Source: Trebouxia sp. TZW2008 (taxonomy: Eukaryota > Chlorophyta > Trebouxiophyceae > Trebouxiales > Trebouxiaceae). Taken from it: a stretch of DNA of 64,000 nucleotides. The translations under genes were made by a program, and so were the position numbers. Below, piece after piece: positions 1-12,700 of this stretch. The stretch spans positions 62,001-126,000 of the forward strand of contig BDIU01000022.1 in assembly GCA_002118135.1 (NCBI GenBank), written 5' to 3'. Under the pieces are notes generated by a model. The model was given only the letters and a program-made list of their open reading frames with translations, was not told where the DNA came from and made no database searches. The stretch's first letter is position 1. Each line of letters opens with the position of its first letter.

Positions 1-301
1 GACCCTGAATTCTATTGATTTGTTGCTGGACTGAATGGATGATCATGCTGGTGTACTTGGTTCATCACTTGGATTCTGACTTTCACATGCATCTTTCAGA
101 CAACCCGCTTACCTTTTTACGAGCTGTAAAAGGGTTCAAATAGCTGTCCTTGCAGCTGACTCAGCAATTGAGATGCACTGATCAGCATTCAAGGTCTCTT
201 GTTGACTTCAGGAGGCGCGGCTCCACAAACCTGTTGCTGGGCTGTGACTGGAGAATGCGTGTTCTCTCCACTGACAAAGTCATGAGTTGTGCTGCATATG
301 A

Positions 302-390
302 TGTGCTACATGCAAGCGTGCAGACAGGCATCCAGGCTAGGTTTGAGGCATGGCATCTGTCACAGATGCTCAGCGGGCAGCCTACTGCCA
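302..390 (+). repeat. Partial copy of the 5' edge of exon 492-734
   Basis: This stretch matches 471-558, which covers the acceptor and first codons of exon 492-734. Both carry the GIQARFEAW coding core. The copy sits about 169 bp upstream of the real exon and decays after the core. Confidence 0.7.
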
Positions 391-491
391 AAGAATGCAC
401 CAAGCAAAGCCGCCTTCAGCAATTTGACCGGCTCTAGAAATGTCTTTTCCCTGTTGCATGGCAGTGAGGTGTGCTGCGTGCATGTGTGCAG

Positions 492-3347
492 GCAGGCATC
501 CAGGCTAGGTTTGAGGCATGGGCTCCTGTGACAGACGCCCAGCTGGCAGCTTACACTCCCCGCACCGTGCGTAGAGAGCAGGCAGCTGCAGCAGCGGCAG
601 CAGAGGCTGTTGCAATCAGGCCGGTGCACTTCACTCTGCCTGTGCCGGCCGGCAGAGGCAACCAGAGAGCTGCTGTGCATGGCATTCTGTATCCTCCAGA
701 GCACAGACCTACACAGGCTGCGCCTACAAGCCAGGTATGCATATCTGATTTGCCTGGGCCTTCGCCACCAGCGTTTTCATCTTTTTGAAGAGGCAAACAA
801 AGCGCTATTGTGCATGGCGTTTTGTACCCTCCAGAGCCCAGACCTACACAGGCTGCGCCTATAAGCCAGGTATGCATATCTGATCTGCCTGTGCCTTCAC
901 CACCAGCATTCTCACACTTTTGACGAGGCAAACAAAGGGCTGCTGTGCATGGCATTCTGGAATCTCCAGAGCACAGACCTACACAGGCTGCGCCTGTAAG
1001 CCAGGTATGCATATCTGATTTGCCTGTGCCTTCACCACCAGCATTTTCACACTTTGAAGAGGCAAACAAAGGGCTGTTGTGCACGGCATTCTGTATCCTC
1101 CAGAGCACAGACCTGCACAGGCTGCGCCTACAAGCCAGGTATGCATATCTGATTTGCCTGGGCCTTCACCACCAGCATTTCACCTGTTTTAGAGGCAAAC
1201 AAAGGGCTACTGTGCATGGCGATCTGTATCCTGCAGAGCAAATGACAGCTCAAGCTTCATCACACAGTCAGATATGCAGTAAAAGGCCTTGTTAGCTTGG
1301 AATAGGCTGTAGTGTTTTGTCTAGTGCTTTCTTCAAATAAAAGAGGGCTCAGCGTCTTTTGACACACTGATCTGTGACATCATCGTAGTCTATGTCTGAA
1401 TGAGTCATGATTGCAAATTGTCGCAAGTACAGATTTGGCAGTGCATTGCAGGCTGCAATGCATATGCCCAACACGGTATGCAGGCAGAAAATTGTGCGAG
1501 AAATATATTTCAACGGATGCGATTGTGCTTGTAGGTACCAGGTAAGGTGTGGGCATCAAAGAGCGTGAGCTCAGCCTATATCAAGGCACTGTTTGTTGCC
1601 GGCTTCACCAAAGGGGCAGAGACAGCTCAGAGACGGCGCGAGCAGCAGCAAAAGCAACAAGCAGATGAGTTAATTGATCACTTTGCTCCCCTGACCACAG
1701 CTCCAGCCCTTGTTTCAGAGGCAACAGCTGAGCAAACTGCAGCCAAGCACCAAAACTTACCTCAAAAGCAAGCTCATGTGCTCACACGGTCATGGTCTAT
1801 GGCAGAGCGTTTCAGAAGCCCTCCAGTCAGCAGTATAGGCACTCTCATCAGCCCGCAGGGGACTCTAAAACAGCCCTTTCAGCGCTCTCAGGGCGCTTTG
1901 GTGCAGCCCTTGCAGCGCCTCCAGGGCACTTCAGTGCAGCCCTTCCAGCGGCAAGCCTCTAGAGGCGCTGCCCATATGAACCATTCTTCTGCTTCACCAG
2001 CCCAGTCAACCTTAAGGCGACCTCTCACTGTTGACACTGCCAACCTCAACACAGCTCACGCCAGGCGTGTTGGCCATTTCTCTGCCAGCCCAACACCCAA
2101 AAATTTACACCCTAGTAACATTGCCAAGTTGGCAATAGCAGAGGGTAATGATGAGTTTGAAGGCGAGGTGCTCACGCCCATGACACCCTTTGGTAAGACT
2201 GTGGGAATGGATAAGCGCTCAAAGCAACCTGAGCCTGGCAGTCTTGATGCAGCTTTGCAGCAGCAGCACCGCTTTCACCCTGAAGAGCGCTGGCAAGCAG
2301 CCCTAGACACAGCCAGTGCACATCAGATCAGCCTTTTCACAAAGGCTGCAACATCTCAGACTACAAGTGGCAATGCTGGCATGCACCAGTCGAGCCGGGT
2401 GGCCAAGTCTGTAACATCCCATAGTGTGCCTGATATCTTCAGCGCTGCAGACACACAAAGCCTAGACAAGTCTGCAGCAACCCACACTGTGCCTGATGCC
2501 TTTAGCGTGGGAGGCACAGGGAGCCATGGCTGTTTGACTGTTGACGGTCTGCTGTCCTTTGCACAAGGGGATCTGACCACTTCTGGGGACTCGTCTCCCT
2601 TCCAATCTCCTCGCCCACCCAGCCGTGCTGTGGACTACAGCCCAGCTTTGAAGGCACGCTGTGCTTTGCCTGACAGCGCCTCCGCTGGAATCACTCCAAG
2701 GCCAGTTGTGGGCAGCAAGGACGTTGGCGTGGGCAGGTTCGAAGCTGATACAGTGCAGGCTCAGCTTGATCGGGCGCATAGCAAGATGAGGGTTGACGCT
2801 TTGCAGCAGCGCAGTTTGTCTCCAGCTAAGCCCTTGAGTCTTGATCAAGGGCCTGAGCTCAGACCTGAAGAGCAACAAAAACAACAGGTAAGGATGAACT
2901 GTGTGGTGTTGCATGCGATGCCTTGTATTGAAAGCACAGCATCTTTGCAATACGCAGGATCACCGTCAGAACCAGCCTCAGAAGGTTTGTACTGCTCATG
3001 GAACGCTGTTCTGTGAGCAGATGGCACCTGCAGCTCTTCAAAGGGGGGCATTGCAGCATTGTCATGAAACCGCGTAGCCCTTCAGATCTGCAGCATAGTT
3101 CTTGGCCATAAGCAGGAGGTGTAGACTAGCAAGCATCAAATCGTCAGCTGTAAGTCTCTGACATTCAGTCATCACATGTGTGTATGAAATGCAGGTGCCA
3201 GGGGCAAAATATGCAAGCGCTCCGCACTGCATGGAACATCTGATCTGTGACCAGAAACTTTTCCAGGCAGTTCAAGAGAGCAGAGCAAGCACAGCAGCAA
3301 GCAGCCCGTTTTGCCATCCATTGCTACTTGCTGTTGAGGGTGTCTGA
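492..3347 (+). CDS. Unknown low-complexity protein, 3' part (5' end not resolved)
   Basis: I do not recognise this protein. Three exons fit one open frame: 492-734, 1535-2887 and 3195-3347, stop TGA at 3345-3347, all joined in phase 0. Junctions are canonical: CAG/gtatgc at 734, tag/GTACCA at 1535, CAG/gtaagg at 2887, cag/GTGCCA at 3195. The visible part is 582 residues. The first exon has an alanine run after an RREQ motif. The second is rich in Ser, Pro, Gln and Ala with no predicted fold. It holds three short repeats of the type QGxxxQPxQR (about 1860-1950) and two copies of a VPDxFS segment (about 2425-2510). A basic stretch (AQRRREQQQ) follows an Ala/Phe-rich patch near 1570-1650. Earlier exons probably lie left of 492 or outside the window. 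It converges on the importin gene. Confidence 0.6.
790..1263 (+). repeat. About four tandem 134-135 bp copies of the exon 3' edge plus donor
   Basis: The 3' end of exon 492-734, its donor and the start of the intron recur in tandem. Equivalent bases fall at 706 (real exon), 841, 976, 1110 and about 1244. Each unit holds a coding piece resembling HGILYPPEHRPTQAAP followed by an AG/gtatgc donor. The reading frame persists partly but is broken by stops, so the copies look intronic. The last unit is more divergent. Confidence 0.85.
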
Positions 3348-3752
3348 CCCGCATGCAAGGGCTCGCTTCAGGGCATAAGGCCTGATTTGCAATGATTTAG
3401 GCATGAAAGGATTACCTGCGCCTTTTACAGCTGGCTTGCAAATCGAAGGCTTGCATCGAAATGTCACAAAAATGACATGATACTATCGTCACTGACATAT
3501 GCGCTGTTTCAGCCTTCAAGCTACACCTGACAGGTTATACTTACAGCTCCTAGACTTCAGACCTAGCAAAGTAACAACACATGTTGAAACACCACAAACT
3601 GCCATACTGTAACAAAGGCCTCAAAGCATTGGCAACGCAGACGATCTCTACCTACTCATCATTAAATGAAGTGCAACAGTTAAGGTCGTCAATTCACAAA
3701 ACACTCAGCGTATGATGACTGCTAACTCAAAATTCTGAAGCAATTTGTCAGA
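3348..3752. other. Convergent intergenic region
   Basis: This separates the stop codons of the unknown plus-strand gene and the minus-strand importin gene. I see no gene or strong repeat. It should hold the two facing 3' untranslated regions. TGTAA, a common green-algal polyadenylation signal, occurs on the plus strand at 3608-3612 and on the minus strand at 3541-3545. Confidence 0.5.
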
Positions 3753-6700
3753 CTATGCAGCAAAGGCCACCACAGCCTGTTGCTGATCAGTTGGCAATGA
3801 ATTTAACAGCGGCTGCATCTGCGCACTGTACTGCTGCGACAAGTGAATTACTGTCTGGCCAATGTGGCGCTTTGTGTCCTCACTTATCTGATCTTCAGTA
3901 CACGCCTGGCCCAACACCTGTTTGCAGTGCACGAGACAGTGTAAAGTCATCTGCCTTGCCAATCCAGCTTGAACAGCTGAAACAACTGTTTCACACTTTC
4001 ACTGATGACTGTCAGAGCGCTGATCGGTGAAGCTGTCCAGCAACAAGGTTAATGCAGTGTGTGCTTTAGGTCAGGCCTGTTATGTGCAGCACATCAGACT
4101 TGCAATGCATCTTGACCAAATAGGCAGTTGAGCACCTGTACTAGTTGAGGCATAAGGTTGGCAATCGTTGGGGCAGTCTCAGCATTGGTCATCAAGCCAC
4201 ACAAGGATCCATATACTGGGCCAGCTTCCTGGAAGTCCTCTTGCAACGGCAGGGCAGCTGCATGCCAGCAGCCAAGTCACAATTTGTTATTGGGAAGTAG
4301 AATCCATGCAGATGCAGTGTGATGTCACGATATTTGGGCGCTTGGCAAGTCCATCGTATTCTGAGGTGTGAAGGCGTGAACAATGTACAATCCAGTTAGA
4401 CACAAGGTATGTGAGTCCTGGACAGCAATCAGCATGTGGCAGGCAACTACAGCCAAAGCATGTTCTAGCTACATGTTTGCCAAAACAAAAGAATGAAGAG
4501 ATCAGAGCTGCCAGTAAAAGTCAAGAGCACAATGCATATTGATTGCTGCAAACCTGTGCTTGAAAGCAGCTACGCCTGTGTCACACATTGCGGGTTAGAG
4601 GCAGACATGTTGGTGGCAGCTTACTGAGCAGGACTGGCAGGACTTGGTCCAAGGGCAGGTGGGAGGGCATGCTGGACAGCATTCTGCCAACAGCCCCTGC
4701 TGCATTATCCCGGGTGGCAGCATTGTCTTGATCCTGTATCAAGGGATGGAGCGCCTGCATACCAAAAGCCTTTTGATGAGGCAAAGCAACTATGTTGTCC
4801 TGATCCTGTTTCAAGGGGTGCCATGCCTGCATGGCAAAAGTGTGTTCATGCAGCAAAGCATATTTGATGTCCTGATCCTGTTTCCAGGGGTGCCATGCCT
4901 GCATCACAAGTCTGTTCATGGGGCAGAGCGAGATTGTTGCCCTGATCCTGTATCAAGAGGTCGAATGCCTGCATGGCAAACGTGTGTTCATGCAGCAAAG
5001 CAAATTTGATGTCCTGATCCTGGACTACGGGGTGCAATGCCTGGACATCACAAGTGCGTACAGCAGGCAAAGGAGAATCTGGTGGCATGATCTTGTATCA
5101 ATGGTGACTTGCCTGCATGACAACACCTCATCATAAGCCTGATCATGGCAGCTCCATTTTTGACTTTCAAGTGGCATTTGTGAAGCACATGGCTGTGCAT
5201 CTGTCCCGAGGCATACCAGCAAACCATCCAGCACAAGAAGCAGGTAAACTTATCTGCAGTAGCTGGCCAACATGCCTCTGACTGTACATACAGGCTTGTG
5301 TGTACTGTCAGACTCATCCTCACCAGCTCCTTCGGATGAATGTATCCAGTGCTCATGCTGGGGTGCTCTGCTGACATGCCAGTGAAGAGGCAAAGTGCTG
5401 GTGCATGCAGTCAAACTCATGGTCGCGGCAAGCACCACCATGAGCCTGTGTGTATAGTCAGAGGTGCGATAGCTGACTACTCCCAACAAGTACACCTGCT
5501 GCTCATGCTGGCGTGTTCTGCTTACATGCCCCTAAACAGACAAAGTGCCCATGCACACAGTCAAGAGGCATGCTGGCCAACTACTTCAGGCCTGTGTGTA
5601 CAAGCAGAGGCGCTTGGCCAAGCACTTCCAACACTGACAGCTGCTGCTCATGCTGGGATGTTCTGCTTGCATGCCCCGGAACAGACCAAGAATCTGTGCA
5701 TACAGTCAGAGGCATCTTGGCCAAACCCTACAGAGAACATACTTGCAGCTCGCGCTGGGGTGTTCTGCTAATCCGCCATTGAAAGACAAAATGCTGGTCA
5801 ATGCAGTCAGAGGCATGCTGGCAGTGCGCTTCAGCATGAGCAGGAGGCAAAGTCACCAGAAGGCAGTCGGTTAGCATGCCTCTGCTGCTGTGCTGGAAGA
5901 GTACTTAATTAGCTGCAGACAAACTCCAATCAAGCAGTCAGCCGAAACGGCTCTGCATCTGGTCATACCCCTGACAGGCAGTGTTTGCAGCTGCATAGAT
6001 TTCTCAAGCAGTGATCACTTGAAGCAGTTGGGCAACAGGGCTGGGCATCTGGTCAGGTGCATGCTGACAAAATACGTCAACACAGGGGGCATACTCACCA
6101 GAAGCAGTTGACCAACATGGCTGTGAATTTGGTCAGGAGCGTGCTGGCAGAAGACTCGATGCTTGAGGGGCATGCAAACTCACCTGAAGCAATTGGCCAA
6201 GGTGACTGTGCTTCTGGTCAAAGATCTGTTGGCAGAAAGCTCCAGCAAGGAAGACACACTAAGCTGCCACAGATGCATGACATGGCTTTGCAGCTGGTCA
6301 CACCCATGACAAGCAGCAGTTGCAGATTTCTGGGGAACTCTGTGAACATCTCAGGAACAATGCTCACCTGAAGCAGTTGACCAACGTGGCTGTGCATTTG
6401 GTCAGGTGCGTGCTGACAGAACACTCCAGCACAGAAGGCAGCATTGCGCCTGTTGCCGCCATCTTCGCTCCGCAGCTCCCGGAACAGGATGGGCAGCACC
6501 TTGGGCACGTACTCTGCTATGTTTTGGCCCAAAGTGGTGCACAGCTCTGCTAACGCCCCTGTGAGCAGCAGGTTTGGCAGGTCAGTGACTTTGTGTAGCA
6601 CCTGATGACGCCATCTGCAGATTGTAGCTCCTACAATAGGACGGGCAGCAGCTTGGGCACGTACTCTGCTATGTTCTGACCTAAAGTGGTGCACAGCTCT

Positions 6701-9700
6701 GCCAAAGCCCCTGCAGGTGCATGTAAGTTTCTGTGTGAAGAAGTCATGAGGTTTGAGATGCTGCAACAACATCAAGAAGTGTGGCTGCTCATCTTCTCAC
6801 AGCTCCTGAAAGAGGAAAGGCAGCACTTTGAAATGGACTATGCTATCTTCTGGCCTAGAGTGCTGCATAGCTCTGCCAATGCTCAAGCAAATGCACGTTT
6901 TGATGAGCAGTTCATACAAGCACATCTTTTCACCGACAAGCAATGTAAGGACGTCGCCCTGCCAGGGACAAGGCAGGTGAATACTGTGCACTGCAGTGAA
7001 ATCTGTGAGTAAGGACAAATTGACTTCATACATGACTTCAATCTTACAGTTGGGAACAGTTGCATTCACTGCATCAAGATTGTAGTCAAATCTGAGGTCA
7101 AACGCACCTATCATGGTTGAGCGGACGCCGTCAGGTTGGCCAGGCTGCAAGCGCTTCATCAGGGGCCCAATCACCAGCTGCTGAAAGACTGGGACATATG
7201 TGGTGGGACCCAGGGCGGTTGCAAGGATGGGCAGCAGCTCTGCAATGGCCCCTAGCAGCTCCTCATCGTATGTGTCCTGCATCAAAGCACATCATCATTG
7301 ACGCTTGTTAGTGAGGGGCCAATCACTAGCTGCTGGAAGTCAGCGACACAGGTGGTAGGGTCTGGGGCTGTTGCAACGACAGGCAGCAGCTCTGCAATGG
7401 CCCATAGCAACGCCTTATCATACATGTCCTGCACCGAAGCACGGCAAGATATCACACATAAGCAAAATAACAAGGAAAATTTTTCAAGGATAATAGCAGT
7501 GGCTGTAAACGTAAAATAATCAGCACTCACAACCATGACAATCACAATGAAGAAAGATCATAAAACGGACCATGACAATGCCAATAATAATGCTAGTCCA
7601 CATATTCTGGTACGGACGCTAGGTATGTGTCAAGCCAACTTACTTCTACTTTGGCGCATGGCAGCTTTGCCAGTCTGCATGGCTGTCTGATAATTCAACA
7701 GTATTGTACATGCTGTGCAACTGTTTCCTCAGTCTATCAACAACGTAGAAAGTGCAAGAGCAATCTAACAATTTATTGGGCATTGAAGGGTGTATTAGGC
7801 GTTCTACATGCAGCTGTGCTCACCTCGCTGTCTGCCTCAGCTTCCTGCTCATCCTCCTCTTCACTATCTATCTGTTGGCAGGCTGCTCCTCCATTCAGAA
7901 TCTGCACAACAGCACTGTCGCAGGTCAGATACCTGTACTCTATTCATTTCCAGCTTTCAAGCAAGTGCCAGAACCACAAGCAGATGGGATTGCATGGTCA
8001 TCCCATGCTGGCGCAAGAGCTGTAGCAACATGACAGTGGCACGATGATCCACTGTTCATGTGGCAATGTGTGCTGAGCATGCTCAAGCCCCTGCCGCAAA
8101 GGCTGCACTTGAGTCAATTTCATGCTCTGACGCACAAAATCGTAGCCTCTTAGAAGTAGATGATGCTGCATGCACAAGGCCCTGCTGCAGATGCTGGACA
8201 TGAAAACCCTCGCCCTCTCCATGCACAAGGTCATCACCTCCTTTGAAGCGGGAGAAGGTTCTGTAGTCCAGCATCAACTGCAGGAGAATGAGACAGCACC
8301 GACTGGTATCCTTCTTCTGCAAGGCCTTTGCCTGTGCAGCAATGCACCACCACCAAACAAGGAGGCCTGGCGACACAGCGTTAGTGCTGTGCAGCATATG
8401 GTCCTACATGCACTAGCCCCTGAAACAAAGACTGGACTTGAGAAACCGCCTTCAATGCACAAGGTCACTACCCTCTTTGGAGAGGAAGTCATTCTCTAGT
8501 CCAGCGTCAGTCACAGTGAGACAGCATCAACTGTTCCTCTTCTTTTGCCTGCATTTATTGAATTCTTGACCCTTTGCAGCAATGCACAGGAAACAAAAGA
8601 AGGTCTGGCGACACAGCAAACGGTGCTCTGAAGCAGGTGACCCTGCATGCACAAGCCCCTGCAACAGATGCTGGACCTCAACAACCTCTCCCTCTCTGTT
8701 GCACAAGGTCACTACCCGCTTCAGAGCGAGAAGATGACGTCGAAGTCCAGCATGGATTACAGGAGAGTGAGACAGCACCAACCGCTGTTCTTCTCATGCA
8801 AGGCCCTTGGCTGTGCAGAAATGCACAAGAAACAGACACGAAGGTCCTGTGGCATGGCAAATGGTGCTGTGCAGCAATGCACAAAAAAACAGACAGGAAG
8901 GTCCCGTGGCATGGCAAATGGTGCTGTGCAGCAGATGACCCTGCATGCACAGGCCCCTGCAACCGATGCTGAACTTGCAGAACCTCTTCCTCTCCAATGC
9001 ACAAGGTCATCACCCCCTTTGAAGCCGCAGAAGGTTCTGTAGTCCAGCATTAACTGCAGGAGAAAGAGACAGCACTGACTGCTCCTCTTCTTTTGCAAGG
9101 CCCTTGGCTTTGCAGCAATGCACAAGAAACAGACAGGAAGGCCGTGTGGCATGGCAAATGGTGCTGTACAGTAGATGGAACTGCATGCACGAGCCCTGCA
9201 TCAGATGCTGGATTTCAACAGACTTCTCCCTCTGATGCACAAGGTCACTACCCGCTTCGCGGTGGAAAAGGATGCTTAAATCCAGCATCAATCACAGGAG
9301 AGTGAGGCAGCACCAACTGCTATTTTTTTTGACAGGCCCTTGGCTTTGCAGCAATGCACAAGAAACAGACAGGAAGGGTCCTGTGGCATGGTGAATGGTT
9401 CTATGCAGCAGCAGATGCACCTACAGGCACAAGCCTCTGAAACAGATAGTGGACCTGATCCAGCTCTCCCCTCTCTGAGGCGCAAGGTCACTACCCATTT
9501 CGGAGTGAGAAGGATGTTCGGTCCAGCATCAGTTACAAGAGAGTGTAGACAGCACAAACTGCTCCTCTTCTTGTGCCTGCAGCTCTCTTGGCTTCTGAGC
9601 CCTTTGCAGCAATGCCCAACGAACAAACAAGAAAGCCTTGTGGCATAGCAAATGGTGCTGTGCAGCAGATGGAACTGCATGTACAAGGCCCTCTAACAGG

Positions 9701-12700
9701 TGCTGGACCTGAATATGCTCGCCTGCGCTAATGCACAAGGTCACTGCCCGCATCAGAGTGCTCGAGGATATTCAAGTCCAGCATCAATTTCAGGAGAGTC
9801 AGACAGCACTCACCGCTTTGCTTCTTTTGCAAGGCCTTTGCCTGTGCAGCAATGCACCAGAAACAAACAGGAAGGTCCAGTGGCATGGCATATGGTGCTG
9901 TGCAGCAGATGGAACTGCATGTGCAAGCCCTGTGTCAGACGCTGGACTTGAAGAGCCTCTCCAGCTCCAGTGTTCAAGGTCACTACCCTCTTTGGACTTT
10001 GAAGGCTTTCAAGTTCAGCATCAGCTGCAGGGCAATGAGACAGCACCAACTGCTGCTCCCTTTTTGCATGCAGCTCGCTTGGCTGCACAGCAATGCACAA
10101 GAAACAAACAGGAAGGTCCTTTGGCATGGCAAATGATGCTGTGCAGCAGATGGAACTGCATGCACAAGTCTCTGCAACAGCTGCTGAACTTGAACAATTT
10201 CTTCCTGTTCAATGTACAAGGTCACTACCCTCTTTGGAGTTTGAGAGATTCTTGACTCCAGCATCGATTACGCAAGAGTGAGACAGCACCAATTGCTCCT
10301 GTCCTTTGATCTGCAGCTCCCTTGGCTTCCAAGCCATTTGCAGCAATGCACACTAAACAAACCAGAGAGTCTGGGTGACACGGCAAATGATGCTGTACAG
10401 CAGATGGCCCTGCATGCACAAGCTCGTGCAATGGATGCTGAACTTGCTGAACCTCGCCCTCTCTGATGCATCAGGTCACTACCCTTCTTTGGAGTGGAAG
10501 ATATTCACAAGTCCAGCATGGATTACAGGAGAGTGCAGACACCATCAACTGCCGCTCTTCTGTTGCCTGCAGCTCCTTTGGCTTCTGAGCTGTTGTGCAG
10601 CAATGCACACTAAACAAACAAGAAGGTCTGGTGACATGGCAGATGGTGTCCCTGCATGCACAAGCCCTCGCAAAAGATGCTGAACTTGCAGAACCTCTCC
10701 CTCTCTGATGCACAAAGTCAATATCCCGCTTCAAAGTGGGGGCATTTGTTCAGTTCAGCATCAAATGAGACAGCACCAACTGCTACTCTTCTTTTGCCTG
10801 CAGCTCCCCGGGCTTTGCAGCAATGCACACAAAACAAACAAGAAGACCCTGTGGCACAGCAAATGGTGCTGTGTAGCAGATGACCCTGTGTGCACAAGTC
10901 CCTGCAACAGAAGCTGGACTCCAACAACCACTCACTCTCAGGTCACTACCCTTCTTTGGAGTGGAAGATATTCATGAGTCAAGCATCAACTGCAGGAGAA
11001 TGAGACAGCACCAACTGCTATTCTTGCTTTGCAACTCCCTTGGCTTTGCAGCAATGCACACAAAACAGAATCGCCCTGTGGCACAGCAAATGGTGCTGTG
11101 TAGCAGGGGATCCTGCATGCACAAGCTCCTGAAACAGACGCTAGACCTGAACACGCTCTCCCCCCTCTGATGCACAAGGTCACCACTCTTTTCAAAAGGG
11201 AAGAGGATGTTCTCAAGTCCAGCATAATTTACAAGGGAGTTCACACAGCATCAACTGTTCTTCCTCTGTTGCCTGCCGACCCCAAGCTAAGCGCAGCTTA
11301 CTGTACTACAGGCAATCTGTACTGAATGTGACACAACAGGCAAGCTTTGTTTGAGGGCTGAAGTCATAACATACGCCCTTCTTTTGCACAACATGATCAT
11401 CTGGGGGTGTTTCACTGTGTCATACACTGCCTGACCTTCATGGAAATATAGTCATTGCCATTCTCAGAAGAGTCAGCAGCGCCTTAATGCTCACCAGCTT
11501 CACCATACGTAAGAGCCAGCGAGAAAGTAGCCACATTCCATGCTGTTCCGAGCTAAGGCAGTCTGACCATGACACAGCCAGTCACAACTGGATTTGTTGA
11601 ACAAAAGCAGCTCAGCGCCAGCGCCCGACAGAAGTGGACAAAAGGCAACAACCCATACTGCTGACGGAAGCCAACCAGGCCTCACTGTACTACAATCAGT
11701 CGCCATGGAGTATGATACACATATGACACTGAGCGCCAGCACCATGCAAGATCAGACAGGAGTCTGCAACTTGAACTGCTGATGAGCAACATCACCACTC
11801 ACTGAACAAAGCTCAACGGCCCTGAGTGCTGAGCCAAGCAGAGGGGGTCTGGTGATGCTGTCTCAGAAAAACAACACAAAGACATGAAGCTGATATCCTT
11901 CTGCTAGAGTTGTCACTCATGCAATTATGACCCATCATAGTGTCTGTCTGAGGAGGCAAAGCTCAGCAGACTAGAGACACTGACCATTGGCCCAAGGGGA
12001 TTCTGGCAAGAATGGGTCAAGACTGGACATGCTCAAGTTCAGCACTGCATGAACTTGAAGAGAAGTCAACAGCCCTAGGTACTGATCAAAGCAAGAGGGT
12101 GAGCAAGTGCGATTTCAGGAGAAGACTAGAGTGTTCGGTAATGTTCCAGCAAGGGTTGAGTTGTCATCATGGATGTCTGACTAATACAACCAACTATGGT
12201 TGTCTGAGGAAAGGTTTTCACCATGCTAGAGCCAGTAGCCATTGGCTCCATGAACTTCTGGCAGGAATGGGGCCCAGCCCCGGTCAGTATGACCCCACAC
12301 CCCAACACAGCTGCTGTGACGGCCTCCTTGTCATCATCAGTGTCAAAGGCGCGCAGCAGCAAGGGCAGAGCGGTGTCTACTATGTGCTGCACCTGCCGGC
12401 TCACTTCCCCTATGCACAAGCAAGACAGACTGGATGAGATGAATATGCTTGGATGGCACACAGCTGCTGTAAATGCGGCACTACAGCCAGATGTTGCGGC
12501 ATGATGCTAGTACAGCTGCAACGACAGGCTCCCTGTCATCATCAGCGTCAAAAGCCCGCAGCAGCAGTGGCAGAGCGATGTGTAAAATGTGCTGCACTTG
12601 CTGGCTCACTTCACCTGTAAGTAGGACATGCTCTCGACAGCGCACAGCTGCTGTGACCGTATGCTTGTTGTCATGAGTAATTTGAGGATGCAGCAGCAGC

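Noticed and set aside
2888..3016. Continuing the unknown plus-strand gene to the stop at 3016 without splicing
   Set aside because: A strong donor (CAG/gtaagg) and a phase-0 acceptor at 3195 with a 50-codon open exon make splicing more likely, though read-through is not excluded.
4581..4625. Read-through of IMB4 exon 18 into an LLSKLPPT-like end
   Set aside because: Splicing at A/gtaagc (4625) to 4257 gives LLTALPLQEDFQEA, which matches the family and continues in phase to the true C-terminus.
4790..5125. Regular direct repeats that could suggest a CRISPR-like array
   Set aside because: The units are contiguous, without unique spacers, and match the adjoining IMB4 exon edge; the locus is eukaryotic.
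9731..10255. Long open frame (174 codons) and many others on both strands of 8085-11245
   Set aside because: The frames recur once per satellite unit on both strands, have no protein-like conservation and lie inside an importin intron.
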